64,000 nt of DNA from BM003 sp963699835 (lineage in GTDB: Bacteria > Pseudomonadota > Gammaproteobacteria > Steroidobacterales > BM003). The stretch is taken from positions 124,001 through 188,000 of the forward strand of contig CAVOVJ010000004.1 of assembly GCA_963699835.1 (NCBI GenBank). The letters are read 5' to 3'. Positions 17,011-25,704 of the stretch are shown in pieces. Each line of letters starts with the position of its first letter. Position 1 is the first letter of the stretch. The translations under genes and the position numbers were made by a program. The notes under the pieces were generated by a model, which was not told the origin of the DNA, did no database searches, and worked only from the letters and a program-made list of their open reading frames with translations.

Positions 17011-19596
17011 ATGACATCCCGTATCTTTAGTGCCCTGGCACTGGGTTCAGTCTGTGCGCTTTTAGCGCCACAGTTTGCGAGCGCGCAAACTTCCCCGGAC
17101 GGAATCTGGTCCACGTTGCAACCGGTGGCCACCACGCGAGCCGCCGCGGCGGATGGCCCAGCGGCACCCGCCGTGTATCAGCTCAATCACAAAATTCTGC
17201 AGCAGATCATCGAGGCAACGCCCGCCGAAGGTGTAGTGGCGCGCGGTGCGCCGGTTATCCTGTCCGTGCCCACACCGGATGGAAAATTCCACTCATTCCG
17301 GATCGAGAAGTCGGCAATCATGGCCCCCGAACTCGCGGCCAAATACCCGGACATTCAAACATTCAGGGGGCAGGGGACCGACGATCCCAATACGAGTGTG
17401 CGCTTTAGCCGGACCGCACTCGGTTTCCAGGCCACCGTCGTTACACCCGAGGGCGTCTATACTGTTGCCCCGCAGACACGCAGCGACACCTCGCAATACG
17501 TGGTTGAAAAGATCGACGGCAGTCTCGACGTGATGTTCCAGTGCCTGGTCGATGCATTCGCGCCCGATTCAGGTCTCTCCGCCAACTTCGGTGCCATCAC
17601 GGCTCTCGGTGCCGCGCCAGCGGGTACCATGCTGCGCACCTACCGGCTCGCCGTCGCAGCCACTGGCGAATACACCGAATTTCTCGGCTCGCAAGCGCTT
17701 GCACTGGCAGCTATCGCAACGACGGTGAACGGCATAAATGCGATCTACGAGGTCGAGGTTGCGGTTCGGCTCATGCTGATCGGCAACAATGACCAGATCG
17801 TCTACACCGACCCCGACACGGACCCGTTCCCGCTCGTCAACAAGAACGCCGAAACCCAGGCGGCCATCGACAGCGAAATCGGCGACGCCAACTACGACAT
17901 CGGCCACCTGTTCCACAAGGAAGGCGCCAGCATTTCGGGCAATGCCGGCTGTATCGCCTGCGTCTGCTCGACCGGCAGCAAGGGCAGCGGCTGGAGTCAG
18001 GGCCCTGACCCGACCAACGGCAACTTCCTGTTTGTCGCATCGCACGAGATGGGGCACCAGCACGGCGGCACCCATACTTTCAATGGCAGCAGCTGCAGTG
18101 CCAGTCAATATACTGCGAGCAGCGCATGGGAGCCGGGCAGCGGTACCACCGTGATGTCGTATTCGAGTATCTGCGGTGCCGACAACGTGCAGGGAAGCCA
18201 GGTCGGCGACCTGTATTTCCACGCCGGCAGCCGCCAGCAAATCACCACCTATACGCAAACCGGCGGCGGCAGTGCCTGCGGTGTGTCGTCGGCTACCGGC
18301 AACGGGATTCCGGTTATCGATGCCGGGCTCGATTACATCATCCCGCGTGACACCCCGTTCGTACTGACCGCAACGGGGAGCGACCCGGATGGCGATCCGC
18401 TCACGTTTACCTGGGAGCAGTTCGATCTGGGACCGAGGTCTCCGCTTGCCGCGGTCGACGACGGCGCGATCCCGCTGTTCCGGTCGTACCCGCCCTCGGC
18501 CGACGCCAGCCGGACATTCCCGCGTTTCCAGGATCTTCTGGACGGCGCTGCGAGTTTGTTCCCCACCAAGCTGGGTGAGCAGCTGCCCAGCACGGATCGT
18601 TTGCTGACATTCCGCGCAACAGCACGCGACAATCGTGCCGGCGGCGGTGGCGGCGACGACGACGAGGTTGTGCTGACGGTCGTCGGCGATCCTTTCGCCA
18701 TTACCTCGCCGGTCGCCGGAGGCGGACTGGAATGTAATGCGCCTAGCGACATTCTTTGGAATGTCGGCGGCGGCTACGTCGCGGCGAATGCTGACGTGTT
18801 GCTGTCCACCGACGGCGGCGGCTCGTTCCCGACCGTGCTGGCAGCGGCGACCGAAAACGACGGCGAAGTCGAGGTCGTCGCTCCGGCCGCGCTAACCACG
18901 GATGCACGGATTCGAATCAACTCGATCGGTAATGTGTTCTTCGCGCTGTCGGATCAAATCGCGGTCCAGGACACGCTGGCACCGGCGGTTTCCTGTCCCG
19001 CCAATGCGGTAGCGGAATGCACCGGCAACAACGGGATCGACAAGACCGATCCGTCGCTGGCCGCATTCTTCTCGGGTGCCTCGGCGACCGATCTCTGCGA
19101 CGCATCCGTACCGCCGCCGGTCGACGACGCGCCGGCGTTCCTGCCGCTCGGCGACAACCCGGTCACGTTCTCGACCAGCGACGCGTCCGGTAACACCGGA
19201 TCGTGCTCGGCCACTGTCACCGTCGCCGATACGACCCCACCGACCATTTCGGTTTCGCTGACTCCGGACTCGCTGTTCCCGGCACCGAACCACAAGATGC
19301 GCAAGATCAGGGCGACCGTGATCGCCGAGGATACCTGTGATCCGAACCCGACCGTTGTACTGACTTCCGTGACGAGCAACGAGCCCGACAACGGCACCGG
19401 CGACGGCAACACCAGCCCGGATATCAAGGGCGCAAACATCGGCACCGAGGACTATGTCTTCTTCGTCAGAGCGGAGCGATCCGGCAACGGCGACGGGCGA
19501 ATCTACACGGTGACCTACACGGTGACCGACGGCTCCGGAAACGCCACATCGGATTCGGCAACAGTAACGGTTGCGAACAACGCATCGAGCAATTGA
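17011..19596 (+). CDS. Secreted metzincin (reprolysin-like, M12) metalloprotease
   Basis: This 861-residue protein starts with a Sec signal peptide, probably cleaved after FASA at residue 25. A propeptide-like region follows. The catalytic domain carries the metzincin zinc site HEMGHQHGGTH (about residue 346) and a downstream Met-turn in VMSYSSICG. The C-terminal half has a PKD/cadherin-like segment (GSDPDGDPLTFTWEQ), then beta-sandwich domains of HYR type with paired cysteines (VSCPANAVAECTG, DTTPPTISVSLTP). The ATG at 17011 follows GAAGGAG; an upstream ATG lacks these features. A strong terminator follows. It likely degrades extracellular protein; the substrate is unknown. Confidence 0.88.
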   Translation: MTSRIFSALALGSVCALLAPQFASAQTSPDGIWSTLQPVATTRAAAADGPAAPAVYQLNHKILQQIIEATPAEGVVARGAPVILSVPTPDGKFHSFRIEKSAIMAPELAAKYPDIQTFRGQGTDDPNTSVRFSRTALGFQATVVTPEGVYTVAPQTRSDTSQYVVEKIDGSLDVMFQCLVDAFAPDSGLSANFGAITALGAAPAGTMLRTYRLAVAATGEYTEFLGSQALALAAIATTVNGINAIYEVEVAVRLMLIGNNDQIVYTDPDTDPFPLVNKNAETQAAIDSEIGDANYDIGHLFHKEGASISGNAGCIACVCSTGSKGSGWSQGPDPTNGNFLFVASHEMGHQHGGTHTFNGSSCSASQYTASSAWEPGSGTTVMSYSSICGADNVQGSQVGDLYFHAGSRQQITTYTQTGGGSACGVSSATGNGIPVIDAGLDYIIPRDTPFVLTATGSDPDGDPLTFTWEQFDLGPRSPLAAVDDGAIPLFRSYPPSADASRTFPRFQDLLDGAASLFPTKLGEQLPSTDRLLTFRATARDNRAGGGGGDDDEVVLTVVGDPFAITSPVAGGGLECNAPSDILWNVGGGYVAANADVLLSTDGGGSFPTVLAAATENDGEVEVVAPAALTTDARIRINSIGNVFFALSDQIAVQDTLAPAVSCPANAVAECTGNNGIDKTDPSLAAFFSGASATDLCDASVPPPVDDAPAFLPLGDNPVTFSTSDASGNTGSCSATVTVADTTPPTISVSLTPDSLFPAPNHKMRKIRATVIAEDTCDPNPTVVLTSVTSNEPDNGTGDGNTSPDIKGANIGTEDYVFFVRAERSGNGDGRIYTVTYTVTDGSGNATSDSATVTVANNASSN

Positions 19597-19910
19597 TGGC
19601 TGTTATGGCAGGTCGCGTCCGCAAGGAGCGCTGTGCCTAATATTCAGGGGCCGGCCATGGCGGCCGGCCCCTTTTTGATACGCGTGAACGCGGGGCTGCA
19701 TCAGAGATGCCCACTCAGCCCGGCGGCCAGCGGACAGTCCACCCGCCCGTGCACATTGGCGGCGCTGTCGGCCAACTCCGCAGGCAAAAAAGAACCGGGG
19801 CCTTTTCCCGCCGCAGCGCTTGCGCTGAAGCGACCACGGTCCACGGGACGGCAGATCAGGCAAATCGCAAACAAGGGTCACTGTCCCTAAATTAGCTAAA
19901 TCAGCGCTGG
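19597..19910. other. Convergent intergenic region
   Basis: Beyond the terminator at 19647-19676 this region has repeat-like sequence: AAAAAAGAACCGGGGCCTTT at about 19787-19806 and GGGTCACTGTCCC near 19875-19887, a type of short dispersed sequence seen between genes in many proteobacteria. No gene was recognised. Confidence 0.45.
19647..19676 (+). terminator. Rho-independent terminator of the metalloprotease gene
   Basis: A 10-bp GC stem (GGGGCCGGCC / GGCCGGCCCC, loop 19657-19661) is followed by five Ts. It lies 50 bases after the protease stop codon. Confidence 0.88.
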
Positions 19911-21042
19911 CTAGTTGCCGGGCATCTTCACGTTGGCTGCCTCCCACGCCCTGACCTTGCGCCGCGCCTCATCGAACAGGCGTTCATAGTTGCCCTTGCG
20001 CACCAGCTCGCTGGCTTCGGGTGACAATGCGTCCCATAACGGCTGGTACTCGTCGAAAACGGCGTAATACATCTCGGGGCTCGAGGGCGCCACGACATCG
20101 GTGCCGAACAGGAAACGCTTCGGGAAACGATTGATCAGATTTGCGCTCTCGGAGACCGACTTGTCGGTGGCGACGATGTACTTGGCAACCTCGTCCCACG
20201 AGATATCGAAATAGACGTGATCCAGGCTGGCATCTTCCAGCGCCGCCTCGACCAGGCCAAGATGATCCAGGCTACGCTCCGTGGCCGGCGCAGATGCGGC
20301 GGATTGCACCGGGTGAATCACCCTGCCGAGACCAACGTGGGCCCAGATGATCGTGGTAGTCCGGATGGCGCCGCAGCAACGCGTTCATCTGCTCGAGATA
20401 GATCGGCTTCGCCCCGGCCTTGACAAATGGCACATCGAGATCGCTATGGAGAATCACGACCAGGCCGGCCTCGCCGGCGAATTCCAGAATGCGATCAAGC
20501 GCCGGGTCGGTAAGACTCGCAATGTCACCGGCCACTTTCGAGGAGACGAATTCCTTGTGGATCGTGAACTCGCCGATTCCGGTAAAGACACCGGGAAACG
20601 TCTCGAGCACGCGGCGGATGTGATCGGCCGCATACATGTCGGCCGGGTTAAAGCCGGTGATCATCGGATCGAAACGGTCGCGCTGTTTCTCCGGCAGCGC
20701 CAGGTACGACATCGCGATATACGCATCGGTAAACGAGTAGTAGTAAAGCGGAGCGTCGCTCTGCAGGTAATAGGTCGGCGCGTATTCACCGGAATTCTCG
20801 AATGACCAGGTCTGCTGCAACGGTATGCCGAACAGCGCAACCCGACCGGTCCGGTTACCCATGATCTCGAGCATCCGCTCGACGCTGATCCCCTTCTGCA
20901 CATAGTTGGTGAGATGAAAATGCGAGTCGTTCATCTCATGATCCTGGGCATTGACGGCAAGCGAGAAAGCACCAGCGATCAGCGCGGCGGCGGCAGAAAG
21001 CGTTTTGCCGCTACGGTGTATGAATCCCTCTTTGTTTTTCAT
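19911..21042 (-). CDS. Exported amidohydrolase-family protein (one frame break)
   Basis: The N terminus (KTLSAAAALIAGAFSLAVNAQ) is a signal peptide, so this is a periplasmic member of the amidohydrolase-2 (metal-dependent TIM-barrel) family. Early DSHFHLTNY supplies the metal-binding HxH, VVILHSD another histidine, and FLFGTDVVAP the C-terminal Asp. The frame breaks at about 20358: one base must be dropped to read HPDTTIIWAHVGLG, which then continues into the second frame to 19911 and gives 376 residues. The ATG at 21042 has AAGGAGGT. It starts 14 bases after the porin gene, so the two form an operon. The substrate is unknown. Confidence 0.82.
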
Positions 21043-21055
21043 GGCAACCTCCTTG

Positions 21056-22567
21056 TCAGAATGTCAGCTCGAGACTGGAATAAAAGACCGGGCCGTCGCC
21101 ACCGACGGTGAACGGTACGCTCGAGTAGCCCACCGGCGAATCCTTGAGGTAGAGCACCTCGGTGTTGAGCCGGAACAGGCGCCGCTGCAGCGGATACCAG
21201 TTCACGCCCAGCGCCAGATCCCAGGGGTCGCCGTACTCACCGAAAATGTACGAACCGGCGAGATAGGTCTGTACCGTTTTCGGCACCAGCATCATCGATG
21301 CCTGGAGCTGGAACCCGTGATCGAACAGGTCGTTCTCGGGTATATCGCCATCGGTGCTGAAATCGTCGACCCAGCGGAAATAGTACTCACCTTCAAGCGC
21401 ATAGCCTTTGTACTTTAACCCGGCATCGATGGACGACATCAGGTAGGTCGCCTTGTTGATACGCCCGCCCGTGGCAAATGCGTCGGGCTGGAATATCACC
21501 GTCCCGTCGGACAACCGTATCTGCGAGTTCTGGATGTCCTCGGTACCCGGCTGGCTTTGCCGGTCCTCGCGGCTTCGCGTTACCTGGACACCGAACAGCG
21601 TGGCAAGTTCGTCATGGTGCTCGAAATCGCCGTACCCGGCGGCCGGACCGAACTCCCCGGTCGTCGGCATCCACCAGAGCGATCCCGAGAATGTATTGAA
21701 GGTATCGTCGAGCTCAGCCGCATTGACACCGAGCTGACTGAGGTTGTTGCCGGCCATGACTTTGTATTTCAGGCCTCTCCCCAGGTCGCCGGAGGCCCAT
21801 AGTCCCGTCGTATAACTCGGACGGAAGAACTCGTCAGCCATCGGCCGCGTATCGACTTTGTTCCAGTACGGAAACGTGCCGCGCAGGCTGCGGGTGCCGG
21901 GCAGGGCGCCGATGCCGACACCAAGACTCAGCTCCTTGGCAAAGTTGTAACCGAGATTACCGGCGACAACCACTTGTGAGCTGTCACCCTGGCTGGTATT
22001 CGCCGTCCAGGTATACAACAGGTAGGTGAGCCGCGGATCGTACACCCAGCCCTTGAAATAGAGATTGACCTTGTTCAGCTGAATGTCATTGCGGGTATCG
22101 ATATCGCGCTCGCGGCCGAACGAGTCGGTGTAGGTATCATCGAGCGCCAGCTGGTTGAGGTAACGCGCGTAGGTCCAGGCACTGAAGTTCACGTCGCCCA
22201 TCGGCGTCTCGGCCAGTTTGAACCCCCGCCCACCCGGCTGGAACTGGCCAAAATAGAGCGGCTCCTCTTCCACCTCAACGGGCTCGACATCCACGATCAC
22301 TCTCTCGATGTCGGCGCCCTCGCCCGAAGCCGCCGCCGCAACCGGGGCAGGACTGGCAGGACGATCGAGTTCCGCTTCGAGCTGATTGATCCTGGCATCG
22401 CGCTCCGCCAGCAAAGCCTCGAAGCGGGCCTGATTCTGCTCAAGACGCCGCAGGCGCTCGAGAATCTCGGCCTGGTCCGGGCTTTGCGCGACGGCGGCCG
22501 CGGGCACGGCCATTGTCGCTATCAGTGCAATCCAGAATGCCATCGCTCTTTGTTTAATTGCCGGCAT
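21056..22567 (-). CDS. Outer-membrane porin, phosphate-selective porin O/P-like
   Basis: The 503-residue protein has a signal peptide (cleaved near AAAVAQ), a coiled coil at about residues 32-70 (EILERLRRLEQNQARFEALL), a Pro/Glu-rich linker and a long beta-barrel region that ends in SLELTF, a typical outer-membrane C-terminal Phe signature. It probably forms a trimeric channel anchored to peptidoglycan by the coiled coil. The ATG at 22567 follows AAGGAG by six bases and is preferred to the frame's first ATG at 22594. It is the first gene of a two-gene operon with the exported amidohydrolase, which suggests uptake of that enzyme's substrate or product. Confidence 0.83.
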   Translation of the reverse strand: MPAIKQRAMAFWIALIATMAVPAAAVAQSPDQAEILERLRRLEQNQARFEALLAERDARINQLEAELDRPASPAPVAAAASGEGADIERVIVDVEPVEVEEEPLYFGQFQPGGRGFKLAETPMGDVNFSAWTYARYLNQLALDDTYTDSFGRERDIDTRNDIQLNKVNLYFKGWVYDPRLTYLLYTWTANTSQGDSSQVVVAGNLGYNFAKELSLGVGIGALPGTRSLRGTFPYWNKVDTRPMADEFFRPSYTTGLWASGDLGRGLKYKVMAGNNLSQLGVNAAELDDTFNTFSGSLWWMPTTGEFGPAAGYGDFEHHDELATLFGVQVTRSREDRQSQPGTEDIQNSQIRLSDGTVIFQPDAFATGGRINKATYLMSSIDAGLKYKGYALEGEYYFRWVDDFSTDGDIPENDLFDHGFQLQASMMLVPKTVQTYLAGSYIFGEYGDPWDLALGVNWYPLQRRLFRLNTEVLYLKDSPVGYSSVPFTVGGDGPVFYSSLELTF

Positions 22568-22949
22568 AAGCTTCTCCTTGGCTTCATAACGCATTTTCTT
22601 GTGATGGTGCTTCGACCCGGTTGCCGGTCAACAGATATCAAACCAGCCGGCGGGCTGTTTATTTTTTCCCCTGCGAACGCCCGCGCGACCGGGCAATATC
22701 TTCCGTTGTTCGTGATCTGGCCGACGCGGCATTGCCGGGGCGCCGATGATCCGTGATGTGATAACCGAGAATGCCTCGCACGGCAAGTAAGTGTCTGGAT
22801 TAATGCAGCCAGATATCGGAACTTGCGTAACCCGCGTGGCTGCCGCACCAGGATTCTCGGAAGAGGCTGCTCGATCCTGTATTCGTACACTCGGGTCTCT
22901 GATCAAGACGGTAAACTGCCAATAGATTTGAGTTTCTCCGCGGCCAGCC
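22568..22949. other. Divergent intergenic region, porin and TIR gene
   Basis: These 382 bases lie between the minus-strand porin and the plus-strand TIR gene and should hold both promoters. I see no operator, repeat or RNA gene. An open frame on the minus strand has no recognisable product. Confidence 0.4.
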
Positions 22950-24152
22950 ATGCCCGTTCACCAGATCGCCTTCCTGACACCGGACCGCTTAGTGGCCTGG
23001 AAGTGCCTGTCGCTGCAGGCACAGCAACAGTCCGCAACAAACAGCTTCGCGCCGGTGGCCTACGCGTCGCGCAGCCGCGAATTTTTTCGCGGTGTTGCCG
23101 AAGGGCGCCGCCTTCGCTGTAACAGTCCATCGCCGGAGGCTGTGCTATGGGTGATTTCCAACCCGAAGTACCGACTACAAAATGGCGATACCCGGCACTT
23201 TCCACCGTCGCTGGCCGCGAAGATTGTCGTCGACAGGCTGGTCACCGGCGACGTAGTCAGAGAGTGGGCAACAGATGCGCGTGACATCAGGCTGAAAGTA
23301 CCCGTCCCGGAGGCCAGCTTCCGCGCGTGGCGCTACGCCGTTTCCGTCAGGGGTGCAGCGCGGCGATCGGTATTTCGCATTACGCGGGACTTCGCAAAAC
23401 TTGCCTGGGACCAACACCGCCGCTCAGGCAGGCGACTGACTCAGGCTGAAGCGTGGGCGACGGTGCGAACCGCGATTGCCGACCCTCACTACAGTCATTT
23501 TCTCGCTCATACCGATGCCACCGAAGTCCTGGGACAGGCGCTGCACAGCCCCGATCTCGCGGATCTTCCCGTCGCGGCCCGCGCGCGTTCGGTAGCGTGG
23601 AAACTGATGGCGCCGCGCACCCTCCGGGCCGGGGCCGGCAACGGTCTGGACGGTCTCGAGCAACTCGCGAAGAGCGGGCGAAACGACACGGTGTTCCTGA
23701 GCTACCGCTGGAACGAGCATATGGATAAGGTCGCGAAAATCGGAATGGCGATTCTCGCGATGCGGCGCGGTATCTGGCTGGATCGCCTGCAGATCCCGGC
23801 GTTTGCCAGTGAACCGGTCTGGCGCGAGTCCGGCACACAACGGCGCAAGGATCCGCCGCGCAACGAATTGCGGCAACTGCTCGAAAACGCTATCGCCAGA
23901 TCCTCGCTGTTCCTGTGCCTTGCCAGCCGCGATCATGCGACAGCGCCTAAGGACAACCCGGCCGCTCCCAATTGGGCACAGCAAGAGTTGCGCATTGCGC
24001 ATTGTCTGGGAAAAAAGACTGGCAAGCCGCGAATCCTTGTCTTCGACCTGGGAGGAGCTCCGGAGACGCTCGGGCCGATGAACGGTGCGACATGGCCGCC
24101 GTTCAGCACCATCGCGGAGTTAACAAAGGCAATAGCCCGGACCCCCGGCTGA
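22950..24152 (+). CDS. TIR-domain protein with unknown N-terminal region
   Basis: The C-terminal 165 residues of this 400-residue protein look like a TIR domain: strand A in TVFLSYRWNEHMDKV, a BB-loop region in GIWLDRLQIPAFASE, a helix and strand in LENAIARSSLFLCLASRDHA, and NWAQQELRIAHCLGK. The last has the W-x-x-x-E spacing found at the catalytic glutamate of NAD-cleaving TIR proteins. Residues 1-235 are basic and helical and match no family I know. No signal peptide or membrane helix is present. The ATG at 22950 lacks a clear ribosome binding site. It stands alone, with no partner such as Thoeris thsA or a short Argonaute nearby. A role in phage defence is only an inference. Confidence 0.72.
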   Translation: MPVHQIAFLTPDRLVAWKCLSLQAQQQSATNSFAPVAYASRSREFFRGVAEGRRLRCNSPSPEAVLWVISNPKYRLQNGDTRHFPPSLAAKIVVDRLVTGDVVREWATDARDIRLKVPVPEASFRAWRYAVSVRGAARRSVFRITRDFAKLAWDQHRRSGRRLTQAEAWATVRTAIADPHYSHFLAHTDATEVLGQALHSPDLADLPVAARARSVAWKLMAPRTLRAGAGNGLDGLEQLAKSGRNDTVFLSYRWNEHMDKVAKIGMAILAMRRGIWLDRLQIPAFASEPVWRESGTQRRKDPPRNELRQLLENAIARSSLFLCLASRDHATAPKDNPAAPNWAQQELRIAHCLGKKTGKPRILVFDLGGAPETLGPMNGATWPPFSTIAELTKAIARTPG

Positions 24153-24262
24153 CGGATCGCTCGCCACGGTCCGAATCCGTGCCTTTACAGCCTTGCGGTC
24201 CCGGCTCGATCACGTCGCCAATTCCCCCAGCCGAAAACCGCCATGCGGCTGAGTGGGTCAAT

Positions 24263-25384
24263 CTAGCCGGTTTTGCTCTCGATAGGCTGGCCTGCCGTAT
24301 CGGCACCATGCTCGACGCCCTCGTTGAGCCACAGCATGAATAGCTCATAGCCGACCGCGAGCACCACGGCACCCACGAACAAACCGATAATGCCGGACAG
24401 GATCATGCCGCCGATCGCGCCGAGCAGTATGATCAGCATCGGGGTATCCAGACCACGACCGAGCAGCATCGGTTTGAGGAAGGAATCGCTCACTCCGACC
24501 AGCAAACTCCAGACCATGAAGGCGAATGCCGGCCCGGTACTCGTCATAGAGAAAACATAGACGATGACAGGGCCGAGCACGATGATCGTCGGCAGCTGGA
24601 CGATTGCCAGGAACAGAACCAATAACGACCAGATCCCGGCATAGGGCACACCGACAAGGAGCATACCGAGACCGGCGAGTACGGCCTGGATAATCGCAAC
24701 ACCCAGCACGCCCTGGGCGACACTGCGAATCGTCGCACCCGCCATGCCGGCAAATTGCTGGCCCAGCGGATCTCCCATCAATCGCAACGAAACCGCCTGC
24801 ACCGCAGCCTGGCCGCTGCGAGCGTAAACCAGAAACACCCCGGCAATAATGATCGAGACGATAAATTTCAGAACGGTCACGCCGGCTCCGGCGGCCGCGC
24901 CAAGCACCCATTTCGCGGCTCCCGTCAGTTGCTCCGTGTAATTGCCCAGCAGCGAACTGAGATTGGTCGAAGCCTGACTCCAGACGGCATAAAGTTCGTC
25001 GCCGATCAGCGGCCAGTCTTGCACGCTGGCTGACGGCGGCGGGATGTGAAGCGTCCCCTCCTTCATCGCGGTTGCAAGGTGCCGCGAGTTGTGGATAGCG
25101 GATTCCGACAACATCACCGTCGGCGTAACCAGCATGGCCAGGGCCATCAGCGTCATCAACGTGGCACTGAGTTTCTCCCGCCCGCCGAGAGCGGACTGCA
25201 ACTTATCGAACAGCGGATACACGGCTACCGCAAGAATCGCCGCCCACAGTGTGAGCAGCAGAAACGGTTTGACAATATTGAAACACCACAGCACCAGCAG
25301 AAAGATCAGCGCGATGCGTATCGCGGACTCGATCGCTCCGCGCTGAATCCGTTTTTCGTCAGAGGATACCAATGAATCGCCCAT
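24263..25384 (-). CDS. AI-2E family membrane transporter (PerM/YdiK type)
   Basis: The 373-residue protein has about eight membrane helices, with the early pair near residues 22-60 and the closely packed C-terminal helices in SLLVLFLAIVQLPTIIVLGPVIVYVF and LLGAIGGMILSGIIGLFVGAVVLA. The long soluble segment between helices (residues 100-170) and the PxxG-type C-terminal motifs are typical of the family. Members export varied solutes, and some act in Na+/H+ antiport; the substrate is unknown. The ATG at 25384 follows GGGAG by eight bases. It is convergent with the TIR gene and not clearly linked to it. Confidence 0.88.
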   Translation of the reverse strand: MGDSLVSSDEKRIQRGAIESAIRIALIFLLVLWCFNIVKPFLLLTLWAAILAVAVYPLFDKLQSALGGREKLSATLMTLMALAMLVTPTVMLSESAIHNSRHLATAMKEGTLHIPPPSASVQDWPLIGDELYAVWSQASTNLSSLLGNYTEQLTGAAKWVLGAAAGAGVTVLKFIVSIIIAGVFLVYARSGQAAVQAVSLRLMGDPLGQQFAGMAGATIRSVAQGVLGVAIIQAVLAGLGMLLVGVPYAGIWSLLVLFLAIVQLPTIIVLGPVIVYVFSMTSTGPAFAFMVWSLLVGVSDSFLKPMLLGRGLDTPMLIILLGAIGGMILSGIIGLFVGAVVLAVGYELFMLWLNEGVEHGADTAGQPIESKTG

Positions 25385-25704
25385 GCTCGGTTCTCCCAAA
25401 TGCATAATGCCGCGCCCGGGGTCGGGGTCGGGGTCGGGTCAATAAACGTACGCTGACGATTCGACGCTGTTGGCAGGCATGATAAATCATGTTCGGGGTC
25501 GTCACCCCCATCACCCGGCAAAGAGCGCCCGCCTGTCGCTGCCCCACCCCACCCCCATCATCGCCAAGATAATCGAAATGGTATTTTCAGCGCGGAGAGT
25601 CGCCCCGGCATGACAGCTTCGCCTCGCCTGACAGTGGCCGGAATCGAATTGGGCAGCATGCTGCCCGCTGGCTCAATGCGGCAGAAAAAGCGCTCGCCTG
25701 CGCT
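25385..25704. other. Intergenic region with a G-quadruplex-type run
   Basis: The plus strand has four G runs separated by TC (GGGG x3 then GGG) at 25418-25438, 34 bases upstream of the AI-2E transporter start, so the C-rich strand is its sense strand. The rest of the 320 bases, up to the end of the next gene at 25705, has no gene or terminator I can support. Confidence 0.5.

Noticed and set aside
16299..17135. Open frames across the repeat region on both strands
   Set aside because: They translate the intergenic repeats, have no ribosome binding site and no domain.
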